Below are positions 24,728 to 33,193 of a DNA stretch of 64,000 nt, one piece after another. The DNA comes from Clostridiales bacterium (lineage in GTDB: Bacteria; Bacillota; Clostridia; Oscillospirales; Oscillospiraceae): positions 1 through 64,000 of the forward strand of contig JALFJQ010000063.1 in assembly GCA_022775085.1 (NCBI GenBank), read 5' to 3'. The number at the start of each line of letters is the position of its first letter. Positions within the stretch are counted from its first letter, which is position 1. The translations under genes were made by a program, and so were the position numbers. The notes beneath the pieces were generated by a model. That model ran no database searches. It had not been told where the DNA came from and saw nothing but the letters and a program-made list of their open reading frames with translations.

Positions 24728-25171
24728 ATGAAGCAATTTACAGGACGTGTGGTAGCGAAGGGAACCGTCAGCGCTCCTGCGCTGGTGTCCCACGGCGGAC
24801 TGAATACACTGGCATCCTTTCAGAAGGCCCTGCAGTTCGGCGACAAGAAGGCCACCTGCGGTGACCAGAATAACCCCGACCTCTACGGCAAGCAGATGGC
24901 TGGCAAGGCCCTGTGCCTGCCCAGAACCATCGGCTCCACCACCGGCGGACTGGTGCTGTACTGCGCCTGCTCCATGAAGCGGCAGCCGGCCTGTATGCTG
25001 TTCTCCGAGCCCATTGACTCCCTGGCGGCGGCCGGGGCCATTTTGCAGGACGTGTGGCTGGACGATGTGCAGATGCCGGTCATCGACTGCCTTGGCGAGG
25101 AATTCCTGAATTACGTTCAGGATGGAATGACCATAACCGTCAAGGAAAACGGCGTGGTGGAAGTGGACTGA
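24728..25171 (+). CDS. Aconitase X, small swivel subunit (DUF126)
   Basis: A 147-residue DUF126 protein, the mobile domain that closes the aconitase X active site. Features: FTGRVVAKGTVSAPALVSHGG, GDQNNPDLYGKQMAGKALCLPRTIGSTTGG (taken in parts), LFSEPIDSLAAAGAILQDVW, and the end DCLGEEFLNYVQDGMTITV. ATG 24728 directly follows the large-subunit stop (GAGGCAACTG before it). Confidence 0.92.
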   Translation: MKQFTGRVVAKGTVSAPALVSHGGLNTLASFQKALQFGDKKATCGDQNNPDLYGKQMAGKALCLPRTIGSTTGGLVLYCACSMKRQPACMLFSEPIDSLAAAGAILQDVWLDDVQMPVIDCLGEEFLNYVQDGMTITVKENGVVEVD

Positions 25172-25191
25172 TTGCAAGCATCAGACAGAGT

Positions 25192-25217
25192 AAATGCCCG
25201 GCGCAAGCCGGGCATTT
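25192..25217. terminator. Hairpin terminator after aconitase X
   Basis: Perfect 11-base arms AAATGCCCGGC (25192-25202) and GCCGGGCATTT (25207-25217), GCAA loop. It lies between genes ending at 25171 and 25229 on opposite strands. The T-tract is short. Confidence 0.8.
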
Positions 25218-25228
25218 GTACTATTGGG

Positions 25229-26430
25229 TCAGCAGCGGCCCAGAAGCCGCAAATAGAATTCCACAGCTTTACAGGCGGTTTCTACGCGAATACGCTCGTT
25301 GTTGCCGTGGATCAGGCCACGCTCCTCGGCGGTCAAATCCATGGCGGAGAACCGGTAGACGTGGTTGCTGATGCGGCCATAGTGCCGGGAGTCGGAGCAC
25401 TGCACCATGAGGTAGGGGGACACCACGCAGCCCCGCCAGGTTTCGGCCACAGAAGCGGCAACCTTGTTCCAGGCTTCGCAGTCGGTCTCGGACACGGGGC
25501 TTGGCTCGAAGGACTCGATGGCCTCGATGGTCACGGTATCGTCGTTCACGGTTTTTTTCAGGTATTCCAGCGCGGAAGCCACGGTGTCCGCCGGGTTCAG
25601 CCGCATATTGGCTACCATTTCCGCTTCCGGGGGGATCACGTTCCTGGCGGAGCTGCCCTTCATCTGGGTGAAAGCTACGGTGGTGCGCAGCAGCGCGTTC
25701 ATTTCCCCGCCGCTCTTTTTCGCCATCAGGTCAAGGAGCCAGCCGAAGCACCAGAGGTTGGCGAAAATCACACGGTAGAGAAAGGAAGAATACCGTCCCA
25801 GTGTATCGAACATCTGGGCGGCAGGCCCCTGGATGTGGGCAGGGAAGGGGTGATCCTCCAGCGTTTTGCAGGCGGCGGACAGCACGCCTACTGGGGTGTG
25901 GGGCTTGGGGGCGGAGGCGTGGCCGCCCTGAGACCGGGCGGTGAAGCACACGTTCATCAGGCCCTTTTCCGCAATGCCGATGAGACCGCAGGGAATTTTT
26001 ACGCCGGGGAACACGTTTTCCACCACCGCGCCGCCCTCGTCCACCACCATGGCGGGGGTAATGCCGTTTTTCTCAAAATAGGAGACGATGTTGGGTGCGC
26101 CCAGACCGTTGACCTCCTCGTCGCCGGAGAAGGCAAAGTACACGTCACGTTCCGGCTGGAAGTTCTGACAGATCAGGGTGTTGGCGGCGGAGAGAATGCC
26201 GTTGAAGGTCACCTTGGTGTCCAGAGTCCCACGGCCCCAGAGAACGCCGTTCTCTAAAATTCCCTCGAAAGGCGGCTTTTCCCAATGCGCCTCGTCCACG
26301 GGCACCACGTCGTAGTGGGCCATCATCACCGCCGGGTCGCGGGGGACTTGCCGGGCCAGCGCAGCAGCAGCGCCCGGTCCGGCAGCTGCCGGAAGTCACA
26401 GGTTGACATAACATTTGGATACAGCTTGGG
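25229..26430 (-). pseudogene. M20 family peptidase, 5'-truncated and frameshifted
   Basis: Zinc-dependent M20 peptidase of the carboxypeptidase S/Gly-X type. The long intact frame (GTG 26329 to 25229) begins only at MMAHYDVVPVDEAHW and holds GRGTLDTK, FSGDEEVNG and the C-terminal part with VQCSDSRHYG. The preceding family sequence LYPNVMSTCDFRQLPDRALL followed by LRWPGKSPA is present but in another frame (about 26430-26340), and the frame changes near 26335. Upstream of about 26430 the homology stops and an unrelated hydroxylase fragment begins, so some 60-80 N-terminal residues are missing. It is likely inactive unless the frameshift is a sequencing error and a distant start exists. Confidence 0.8.
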
Positions 26431-26431
26431 G

Positions 26432-27248
26432 AGAAGGTCAAGCCCACCGGCGACTCCATCGTTGGCACCAAGTACATCCGTCCCTCCGCCGCTCAGAAGG
26501 TCACCGGCACCTGGGACTTTGGCGCGGACGACGCTCTGAAGATGCCCGAGGGCACCCTGCGTCTTGCTCTGGTGCAGGCCAAGGTCAGCCACGCCCTGAT
26601 TAAGGGCATCGACACCTCCGAGGCCGAGAAAATGCCCGGTGTGGAGAAGATCATCACCGCCAAGGATATTGTGGCCGCCGGCGGCAAGAACCGGATTAAC
26701 GGCCTGGTCATGCTGCCGCTGAACAACAAGTGTGATGGCTGGGATCGTCCCGTGCTGTGTGACGAGAAAATTTTCCAGTTCGGCGACGCCATCGCCATCG
26801 TTGCCGCCGACACCGAGGCCCACGCCCGTGCCGCCGCCGATGCCGTGAAGGTGGACATTGAGCAGCTGCCCGCCTATATGAACGCCATGGATGCCATCGC
26901 CGAGGACGCCATCGAGATTCACCCCGGCACCCCCAATGCCTACTACGAGACCAACTGTATCAAGGGCCCCGACTTTGACTTTGACTCCGCTCCCAACGTG
27001 GTGAAATCGAGTCCTACTGCTCCCGTCAGCCCCACCTGCATCTGGAGCCGGACTGCGGCTACGCCTACATCGACGAGGACGGCATGGTCACCGTGCACTC
27101 TAAGTCCATCGGTATCCACCTGCATATGCCCATGATCGCCGACGGCATCGGCGTGCCCATGGAGAAGCTGCGCATTGTCCAGAACCACGCCGGCGGTACC
27201 TTCGGCTACAAGTTCTCTCCCACCAACGAGGCCATTCTGGGCGCGGCT
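26432..27248 (+). pseudogene. Fragment of a molybdopterin-dependent aldehyde oxidoreductase/xanthine dehydrogenase
   Basis: Interior piece of a Mop-like molybdenum hydroxylase large chain, from EKVKPTGDSIVGTKYIRPSA to GGTFGYKFSPTNEAILGAA. It includes LRLALVQAKVSHALIKGIDT, NPLxx-like region GDGWDRP as GWDRPVLCDEKIFQFGDAIA, and RQPHLHLEPDCGYAY. Both ends are missing: no iron-sulfur domains before it and none of the C-terminal cofactor-binding half. A one-base loss near 27001-27006 shifts the frame (VV then EIESYCSRQPH). It is therefore about a third of a gene and cannot be functional. Confidence 0.85.
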
Positions 27249-27696
27249 GGCTGTCCCCGAGGGTAACCCTGGCGAAATCAGCTCCTACGACGATCTGGCC
27301 GCCAAGCTGGGCGACGGCAAGGCAGTGCTGGCCATGGGCAACGCCGATGTCCCTGTGGGCCAGTACACGCAGAAGATTTTGGCCTACTACGAGCTGTCTG
27401 AGGACGATCTGGCGGCTGCCGGTTCTGTCACCTACGGCTCCAACGTGAAAGAGGTCACCACCCAGGTCAGCGAGGCCGCCGTGGATTGCGGCATCATCTA
27501 CCAGACGGATGCTTTCTCCGCAGGGCTGACGGTGGTGGACACCGCCACCGCCGAAATGTGCGGGCAGATCATCTATCCTGCCGCCGTTTTGAACATCTCT
27601 CAAAATCCAGACGCAGCCCAGGCCTTCCTTGACTACCTCACCAGTGATGCCGGTGACGCGGTGTTCGAGGCGGTCGGCTTCACGCCCGTTGCGTAA
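27247..27696 (+). pseudogene. modA: Molybdate-binding protein ModA, C-terminal fragment
   Basis: About 150 residues of the ModA periplasmic-type binding protein, from LAVPEGNPGEISSYDDLAAK through VLAMGNADVPVGQYTQKIL and VDCGIIYQTDAFSAG to FEAVGFTPVA. The signal peptide and first lobe (roughly 110 residues) are absent; the coding sequence is joined directly to the hydroxylase fragment. It is followed by intact modB and modC. Confidence 0.85.
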
Positions 27697-27711
27697 AGAA
27701 GAATTCACCGC

Positions 27712-27736
27712 ACAGGCGGGCACATAGCCCGCCTGT
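27712..27736 (+). terminator. Hairpin between modA remnant and modB
   Basis: Perfect arms ACAGGCGGGC (27712-27721) and GCCCGCCTGT (27727-27736). Only a weak T-tract follows, so this may be a partial terminator or RNA-processing hairpin inside the mod operon. Confidence 0.6.
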
Positions 27737-27761
27737 TTCGGCATTTGACAGGAGGGAAGCT

Positions 27762-28424
27762 ATGGATTGGTTTCCACTATACAATTCCATCCGCATTGCC
27801 GCCATCAGCACGGTGATTATTTTCTTCGTGGGCATTTTCGCGGCATATTACATAGCAAAAACGCCGCGGCTGGTCAAGGGCGTGCTGGACGTGATCCTGA
27901 CCCTGCCGCTGGTTCTGCCGCCTACGGTTGTCGGCTACCTGCTGCTGCGGGTTTTGGGGCCGAAACGTGTTATCGGCGCTTGGTTTTTGCAGACCTTTGG
28001 CATCAAGCTGACCATGACCTGGTGGTCGGCGATATTCGCTACCACCGTGGTGATTTTTCCATTGATGTACCGCACCGCCCGGGGGGCCTTTGAGTCCTTT
28101 GATGAGACGCTGGCCTATTCCGCTCAATCTCTGGGACTGAGCAATACCTACATCTTCTGGCGGATTCGGATGCCCTATTGCCGCCAGGGAATCTTAGCGG
28201 GCACGGTGCTGGCCTTTGCCCGGGCGCTGGGCGAGTATGGCGCTACCAGCATGATCTGCGGCTACACCCCCGGCAGGACCGCCACCATTTCCACCACCGT
28301 CTACCAGCTCTGGCGCACCAACGACGACGGTGCCGCCTTCCGGTGGGTGCTGGTGAATCTGGCCATTTCCTTTGTGGTGCTGCTGGCGGTGAATATGATG
28401 GAAAAGCGGAAGGGAGGGAAGTAG
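27762..28424 (+). CDS. modB: Molybdate ABC transporter permease ModB
   Basis: A 220-residue inner-membrane permease with five or six helices. It has the ModB start DWFPLYNSIRIAAISTVIIF, LTLPLVLPPTVVGYLLL, and the EAA loop GTVLAFARALGEYGAT that docks the ATPase. Directly upstream of modC, whose ATG touches its stop. RBS GGAGGGAAG precedes the ATG. Confidence 0.94.
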   Translation: MDWFPLYNSIRIAAISTVIIFFVGIFAAYYIAKTPRLVKGVLDVILTLPLVLPPTVVGYLLLRVLGPKRVIGAWFLQTFGIKLTMTWWSAIFATTVVIFPLMYRTARGAFESFDETLAYSAQSLGLSNTYIFWRIRMPYCRQGILAGTVLAFARALGEYGATSMICGYTPGRTATISTTVYQLWRTNDDGAAFRWVLVNLAISFVVLLAVNMMEKRKGGK

Positions 28425-29465
28425 ATGTCGATTTTTGTGGACATTGAAAAGACCCTGGGCAACTTTCGCCTGAAGGTAGCCTTTGAGGCCGGAAATGAGA
28501 CGTTGGCCCTGCTGGGGGCCTCCGGCTCCGGAAAGAGCATGACCCTCAAGTGCATTGCCGGCATCGAGACCCCGGACAGGGGCCGGATCGTGGTGGATGA
28601 TGTGGTGCTGTTCGATTCGGAAAAGCACATCGATCTCACCCCCCAGCAGCGGCACACGGGGCTGATGTTCCAGAACTACGCCCTGTTTCCCAACATGACG
28701 GTGCTGCAAAACATTCGGGCCGGTGCCAACCGGGAGCCGGATAAAAAGAAGCGGGAGGCCGCCGTTGCTGCCGTCATGGACAGCTTTGGCCGGATGCCTC
28801 TTGCCGGGCATCTGCCTTCCCAGCTTTCCGGTGGACAGCAGCAGCGCACGGCGCTGGCGCGAATTTTGGTATCTAACCCCAGAATTCTGCTGCTGGACGA
28901 GCCATTTTCCGCACTGGATAACCACCTCCGCTTCCGCCTGGAGCAGGAGGTTCGGCAGACAATAGCGGAATTTGGCAAGACGGTGCTGCTGGTCTCTCAT
29001 GACCGGGACGACAGCATCGCCGTGGTGAACAGCGGAACCATCGACGCTTTTGGAACCAAAGCCGAGGTGTTCCGCAACCCCCAGACCCGGATGGGCGCCA
29101 TGCTCACCGGCTGTAAGAATATCTCAGCAATGAAGGTGCTTGACAGCACCCATATCCGGGCGGTAGACTGGGATATGAGGCTGGAAGTACTGGGTATTCC
29201 CGAGGGTGTGAGCGCTGCGGGCATTCGGATGCACGACATCCGCTCCGGACAGGGGAAGAACGGCTTCCGCTGCCGGGTGGCGGGGGAGATCGAGAATCCC
29301 TTCTCCTATACCGTCATGCTTCAGGCCAACCCCTCTGCCGCACCCATCGGCTGGGAGATGAATAAGGAGCTCTGGCAGAGTCTCCGGGCGGAGGAAGTGG
29401 AAATCTGCCTGCCCCCGGAAGCACTGCTTCTATTGAAAGACGAAACGAAAGAGGTTATGAAATGA
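28425..29465 (+). CDS. modC: Molybdate ABC transporter ATPase ModC
   Basis: A 346-residue ATPase: Walker A GASGSGKS (31-38), signature LSGGQQQR (134-141), Walker B ILLLDEPFSALD and the H-loop LLVSHDRDD. The C-terminal 110 residues resemble the regulatory molybdate-binding-type extension of ModC. Drives uptake of molybdate for the molybdenum cofactor. Overlaps the next gene by four bases. Confidence 0.93.
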   Translation: MSIFVDIEKTLGNFRLKVAFEAGNETLALLGASGSGKSMTLKCIAGIETPDRGRIVVDDVVLFDSEKHIDLTPQQRHTGLMFQNYALFPNMTVLQNIRAGANREPDKKKREAAVAAVMDSFGRMPLAGHLPSQLSGGQQQRTALARILVSNPRILLLDEPFSALDNHLRFRLEQEVRQTIAEFGKTVLLVSHDRDDSIAVVNSGTIDAFGTKAEVFRNPQTRMGAMLTGCKNISAMKVLDSTHIRAVDWDMRLEVLGIPEGVSAAGIRMHDIRSGQGKNGFRCRVAGEIENPFSYTVMLQANPSAAPIGWEMNKELWQSLRAEEVEICLPPEALLLLKDETKEVMK

Positions 29466-30478
29466 AAAAGGTAAGAGTCCAGGACGCCATCGGCATGGAG
29501 CTGTGCCACGACATTACGGAGATGAACGATGGCTTCAAGGGCGTGGCCTTCAAGCGGGGCCACATCATCCGCCAGGAGGATGTGGAGCATATGCTGAACA
29601 TCGGCAAGCGCACGGTGTTCGTCTGGGAGGAAAACGCCGGGGAAATCCACGAGGATGACTGCGCCCGGCGGATGGCGGCTATGGCCCCGGTGGAAGGGTG
29701 CCACTACACCGAGCCTGCCGAAGGAAAGGTCCTGCTGATGGCCGACCGGCGGGGTATGTTCCGGGTGAACCGGGAGCTGCTGCGAAAGATCGACTCCATC
29801 GGCGACATCACCATCTGCACCCTGCCCGACCACTACCCCGTGGAAGCGGGGGCACGGCTGGCCTCTATGCGCATTGTCCCGCTGGTGACCCAGGAGACCC
29901 AGATTCTGGAAGCGGAGCGGCTGTGCCGGGAGGAGAAGCTCCTCGACCTGCGGCCCTACCAACCGAAGAAGATCGGCGTGGTGATCACCGGCTCTGAGGT
30001 CTACTCCGGCAGGATCAAGGACAAATTTGAGCCTGTTGTCCGGGCGAAAATGAAGCAGTACCCGGCGGAAATCCTGGGGGTCACCATCTGCGACGATGAC
30101 CTCGATATGATCGTAGGCGCGGCGAAAGCCCATCTGGAAAATGGCGCGGATTTTCTGATCTTCACCGGCGGCATGAGCGTGGACCCGGACGACCTGACCC
30201 CCACCGCCGTCCGCCAGCTGGGGGCGGAGATCATCACCCACGGCGTGCCCTCCCAGCCGGGCAATATGACGCTGGTTGCTTACTTAGGGGATGTGCCAAT
30301 TCTGGGTATCCCCGGCGCGGCTATCAAGCTTCCAACAACCGTGTTTGACGTGCTCCTGCCCCAGGTTTTCGCGGGAGATAAGATTACAAAGGAAGAACTG
30401 ACCAATCTGGCTGACGGCGGCCTGTGCCAGATGTGTAAGGTCTGCCACTGGCCCAATTGTACCTTCGGCAGATATTGA
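29462..30478 (+). CDS. MoeA/Mog-like molybdopterin-binding protein
   Basis: A 338-residue protein with an N-terminal MoeA-like region (MKKVRVQDAIGMELCHDITEM) and a C-terminal MoaB/Mog fold containing KIGVVITGSEVYSGRIKD and FTGGMSVDPDDLTPTAVRQLG. It ends in a cysteine-rich tail CQMCKVCHWPNCTFG that is typical of the variant found with xanthine dehydrogenase/selenium-dependent hydroxylase loci. Probably handles molybdenum cofactor before insertion. Cotranscribed with modBC. Confidence 0.9.
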   Translation: MKKVRVQDAIGMELCHDITEMNDGFKGVAFKRGHIIRQEDVEHMLNIGKRTVFVWEENAGEIHEDDCARRMAAMAPVEGCHYTEPAEGKVLLMADRRGMFRVNRELLRKIDSIGDITICTLPDHYPVEAGARLASMRIVPLVTQETQILEAERLCREEKLLDLRPYQPKKIGVVITGSEVYSGRIKDKFEPVVRAKMKQYPAEILGVTICDDDLDMIVGAAKAHLENGADFLIFTGGMSVDPDDLTPTAVRQLGAEIITHGVPSQPGNMTLVAYLGDVPILGIPGAAIKLPTTVFDVLLPQVFAGDKITKEELTNLADGGLCQMCKVCHWPNCTFGRY

Positions 30479-30483
30479 TGCAA

Positions 30484-30518
30484 AATCCCCTGTATGGTCA
30501 AAAGCCATACAGGGGATT
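30484..30518. terminator. Bidirectional terminator between MoeA-like gene and xdhC
   Basis: Perfect 14-base arms AATCCCCTGTATGG (30484-30497) and CCATACAGGGGATT (30505-30518) with a seven-base loop. It separates convergent genes ending at 30478 and 30522. Confidence 0.87.
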
Positions 30519-30521
30519 CCT

Positions 30522-31514
30522 TTATCGATTATTCCGTTCGGCCCGGTGCTGGATCAGTTGGGCAGCGATGGAAATGGCAATCTCTGCCGGAGTTTCCGCC
30601 TGAATGGAGATGCCGATGGGGGTGGTGACTTGATTGAGTTCTTCCTCGGAAAGGCCGTACTCCTCTTTCAGAATTTTCCGCACCCCGGCGGCCTTGTGGC
30701 GGCTGCCGATGACACCGCAGTAGCAGGGGCGGCAGGGGAGAACCTGTGCCTGCACGATGGTGTCCCCCGCATGGCCCCGGGTCATGACGCAGACATAGTC
30801 CTCGCTGCCGATGGTGACGGAGGCGGCAACGTTGTGGAAATCCCCCAGCACAACCTGCTCAGCGGTGGGGAACAGGGCGGGATCCGCAAATTCCGGGCGG
30901 TCATCCATGACGACGCAGCGGAAGCCTACGTGGGCCAGAACCGGCACCAGCTCCTGAGCTACGTGCCCGCCGCCGAATACATAGACCCTACTGCCGGTGA
31001 CGATCTGCTCGATGTACAGGTCGCGGCCGCCATCGCGTACCCGGTGGGGCTGACGGGTGAGCCACGGTGACAGTGCGGCATCTGCTTTATCTGCCAGATA
31101 CAGTCTGCCGCCGTCGGCAATGTCGGATACCAGCCAGGCGTCCTCGCCCCTCACAAACCGTGCCTCGGCCCCGTCTGCCAGTGCCAGAATTTCCGGGTCG
31201 CCGGCGGGAAGGTAGTGGAAAAATACGTTGCAGGCGCCGCCGCAGATCATGCCCAAATTCTGGACATCGTCCCGGGTCAGGGTGAAATCGTGCCCACGGG
31301 AGCTTTTTTCTTCGAGAACGGTTTTGGCAATCTGCTCAGAGCGGTACTCCACCGCGCCGCCGCCGATGGTGCCGCAGATGCGGCCGTCCTTGCCCACCAG
31401 CATCCGTGCGCCCGCACCCCGGGGCGTGGCCCCTGAGGACGCAATAACGGTGACCATGACCAGATCCTCTCCCGCGCGCATCCGGGTTTTCATTTCCTTC
31501 AGCATTTGTCTCAT
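30522..31514 (-). CDS. xdhC: XdhC/CoxI family molybdenum cofactor insertion protein
   Basis: A 330-residue XdhC-like protein that protects and delivers molybdenum cofactor to xanthine dehydrogenase-type enzymes. N-terminal XdhC domain: VIASSGATPRGAGARMLVG and CGTIGGGAVEYRSEQ; C-terminal Rossmann domain: VYVFGGGHVAQELVPVL, DDRPEFADPALFPTA, CVMTRGHAGD and CGVIGSRHKAAGVRKIL. Its client hydroxylase is represented here only by a fragment. ATGA overlap with the frameshifted phosphatase gene upstream. Confidence 0.94.
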   Translation of the reverse strand: MRQMLKEMKTRMRAGEDLVMVTVIASSGATPRGAGARMLVGKDGRICGTIGGGAVEYRSEQIAKTVLEEKSSRGHDFTLTRDDVQNLGMICGGACNVFFHYLPAGDPEILALADGAEARFVRGEDAWLVSDIADGGRLYLADKADAALSPWLTRQPHRVRDGGRDLYIEQIVTGSRVYVFGGGHVAQELVPVLAHVGFRCVVMDDRPEFADPALFPTAEQVVLGDFHNVAASVTIGSEDYVCVMTRGHAGDTIVQAQVLPCRPCYCGVIGSRHKAAGVRKILKEEYGLSEEELNQVTTPIGISIQAETPAEIAISIAAQLIQHRAERNNR

Positions 31515-32063
31515 GGTGTTTCCTCCCGTTGATAAAATCCAGAATCATCCCACACAAGGGAAATCACTTCACAATACCGGGGCTTGTACCACCTTCCGGT
31601 GACACGTTCCAAAAACAGGGCGATGATGCCGCCGTGGGCCACCACTGCCAGATCGCCGGGGCTGCGCCGGGCGGCGTCCTCCATGGCGGCAGAGAACCGG
31701 GAAAGTCCGGCTTCGTTGGATTCAGCGCCTGGGGGCTGCAGGCGCGGATCGCCGCCCCGAGCGGCATAGAGTTCCGGATAATTCTGGCGAATCTCGGGAA
31801 AACTCAGGCCCTCCCACTGACCGTAGTCCAGCTCCCGCAGGCCGTCCAGAACGGTATACTCGGAGCAGATGGCTCGTGCCGTCTCCACAGCCCGGGTCAG
31901 AGGACTGGAAAATACCGCCGATACTTGCCGGCAGTGTGCGGGCCATTTCCGCAGCCTGGGCGGCCCCTGCCGTACTGAGGGGAATATCCGTGCTGCCGAC
32001 GCATTGCCGCTGCCCCTCCGGAAACTCCGGCAGACCATGCCGAATCAAGAAGATCCGCTTCAT
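31511..32063 (-). pseudogene. Histidine phosphatase family protein, frameshifted
   Basis: Phosphoglycerate mutase-like phosphatase. The first 46 or so residues (MKRIFLIRHGLPEFPEGQ, with the catalytic RHG, to AEMARTLPA) lie in one frame and the rest (VSAVFSSPLTRAVETARAI, ELDYGQWEGLSFPEI, VVAHGGIIAL) in another. The switch near 31925-31935 needs one extra base, around CCGG. Joined, the product would be about 183 residues, normal length. Either a true frameshift or one base error. Its ATG overlaps the stop of the MocA remnant and its stop overlaps xdhC, so the operon layout is preserved. Confidence 0.85.
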
Positions 32064-32219
32064 TCGAACAGCTCCCCGAAATATTCCGTGTACAGCGACT
32101 GGGCATCCTCCTGAATCCGCCGCTCATAAGATGGTAATGGCGCCGATGCTCAGCATGGGCTTAAAACCTCCCATTCGGGAGGACATTCCGGCGGCAACGA
32201 TCAATGCGGCGGTCTGCAC
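32060..32219 (-). pseudogene. MocA/MobA-like nucleotidyltransferase remnant with internal deletion
   Basis: GTG 32219, preceded by AAGGAGG, starts a 31-residue frame that is the N-terminus of a molybdopterin nucleotidyltransferase: ALIVAAGMSSRMGGFKPMLS (P-loop-like LxAAGxSxRMG). It stops at 32124. In another frame directly after comes a C-terminal-looking end (SYERRIQEDAQSLYTEYFGE to LFE) whose TGA overlaps the phosphatase ATG. The central part, about 150 residues, is missing. In intact loci this enzyme makes molybdopterin cytosine dinucleotide for hydroxylases. Confidence 0.72.
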
Positions 32220-32266
32220 GGGAGATTCCCTCCTTGTCCGGCTGTTTGGCTGGTGTGATATAGTAT

Positions 32267-32295
32267 ATTATACTTATCTTCCGGAAAAATGTAAA
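32267..32295 (-). promoter_or_regulatory. Promoter of the mocA-phosphatase-xdhC operon
   Basis: Minus strand TTTACA (plus 32290-32295), 17 bases, TATAAT (plus 32267-32272), about 48 bases before the GTG at 32219. Confidence 0.82.
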
Positions 32296-32398
32296 TGCCA
32301 AATCCGAGGAACCTCTGAATAAATTGCCCGCGGCAGCAGAAAAAGATGGTCGATTGTAAAATGAAGTTGGGCACATGAAAAGCGGAAGCTCTAATTCT

Positions 32399-32464
32399 GC
32401 AATTGCGCGGATGGGTCAAAAGATCCGACGAAGCCCGCAGCTCTCATTGTGCGGTGTAGCCCTA
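32399..32464. mobile_element. MITE family relic D (right end only)
   Basis: GCGCGGATGGGTCAAAAGATCC followed by GCCCGCAGCTCTCATTGTGCGG and GTAGCCCTA matches the right end of copy C. The left half is missing. It ends four bases before the stop of the gene at 32468. Confidence 0.65.
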
Positions 32465-32467
32465 GAA

Positions 32468-33193
32468 TTATCCCTGCATCAGTTCCTTCGCCATGGTGAA
32501 CAGGGTCTGGGGCGTCACCTTCGTCCCGGAGTCCATAAAGGAATAGCGGATGCCGTCCTTCTGCCAGCACAGGAAGGCAACATCGGTGTCCTTCACAGCT
32601 TCGGAGCCGTAGGAAATATAGTTTCCGGGAATCTCCTGCCACTGCTTCTCCGCCTCGGACAGCTGGTAGTCCGGAGGAACAAATTTGTAGTGGTCAAGGT
32701 GATAGGAAACCGTCACGCCGCCGATCTGGGCGGTCTGGGCCACGGGGCTTTCCGAATCGGTGAGCTCCTCTATATCCGGGTGGGCGAACAGGCAGATGCG
32801 AACACCATCGGCATTCCGGTAGTTCACCTGCACCTCCCGGTACTTGAGCACCTCCCGGTCGTTCTCGTCCAGCCCCCGGGTGTCTTCCACATAGGCCTTC
32901 TCAAAGGCGAAGCCATTATTGAAGCGTTCCTTCACATCCATTTCGAAGCCAGCTTTGTCCATGACCTTGTCCATATCAGAAAACTGGCTGCTTGTATAAT
33001 GGGTCATGCCGCTGACCAGCGTGCGGATGTTCAGCACATCCGCGGCGTAGGCGGTGATGGTCAGCAGCGGAATCAGCGCCGCCGCCACTAAGATTTTCCA
33101 GGGCAGCTTCCGCTTCCGGGGAGCCTGCGCGGCTTCCCGGATGTAAGTATCGTCAATATCCGCCATGGTGTTCAGCAAAAAATCCTGTTTCAC
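32468..33193 (-). CDS. Membrane-anchored anti-sigma-like protein (DUF4367-like)
   Basis: A 241-residue protein: short basic cytoplasmic N-terminus (about 1-30), one membrane helix (LPWKILVAAALIPLLTITAYA, about 30-50, 21 residues quoted in part) and an extracytoplasmic domain of about 190 residues, a layout typical of anti-sigma factors. The start is GTG 33193, overlapping the stop of the ECF sigma gene (GTGA), so the two are translationally coupled. The outer domain resembles DUF4367 proteins; I cannot name it firmly. Probably holds the sigma factor inactive. Confidence 0.75.
   Translation of the reverse strand: MKQDFLLNTMADIDDTYIREAAQAPRKRKLPWKILVAAALIPLLTITAYAADVLNIRTLVSGMTHYTSSQFSDMDKVMDKAGFEMDVKERFNNGFAFEKAYVEDTRGLDENDREVLKYREVQVNYRNADGVRICLFAHPDIEELTDSESPVAQTAQIGGVTVSYHLDHYKFVPPDYQLSEAEKQWQEIPGNYISYGSEAVKDTDVAFLCWQKDGIRYSFMDSGTKVTPQTLFTMAKELMQG

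Noticed and set aside
31511..32063. Programmed frameshift in the histidine phosphatase gene
   Set aside because: No slippery heptamer or downstream stimulatory structure is evident near 31930; a plain indel, biological or technical, is simpler.
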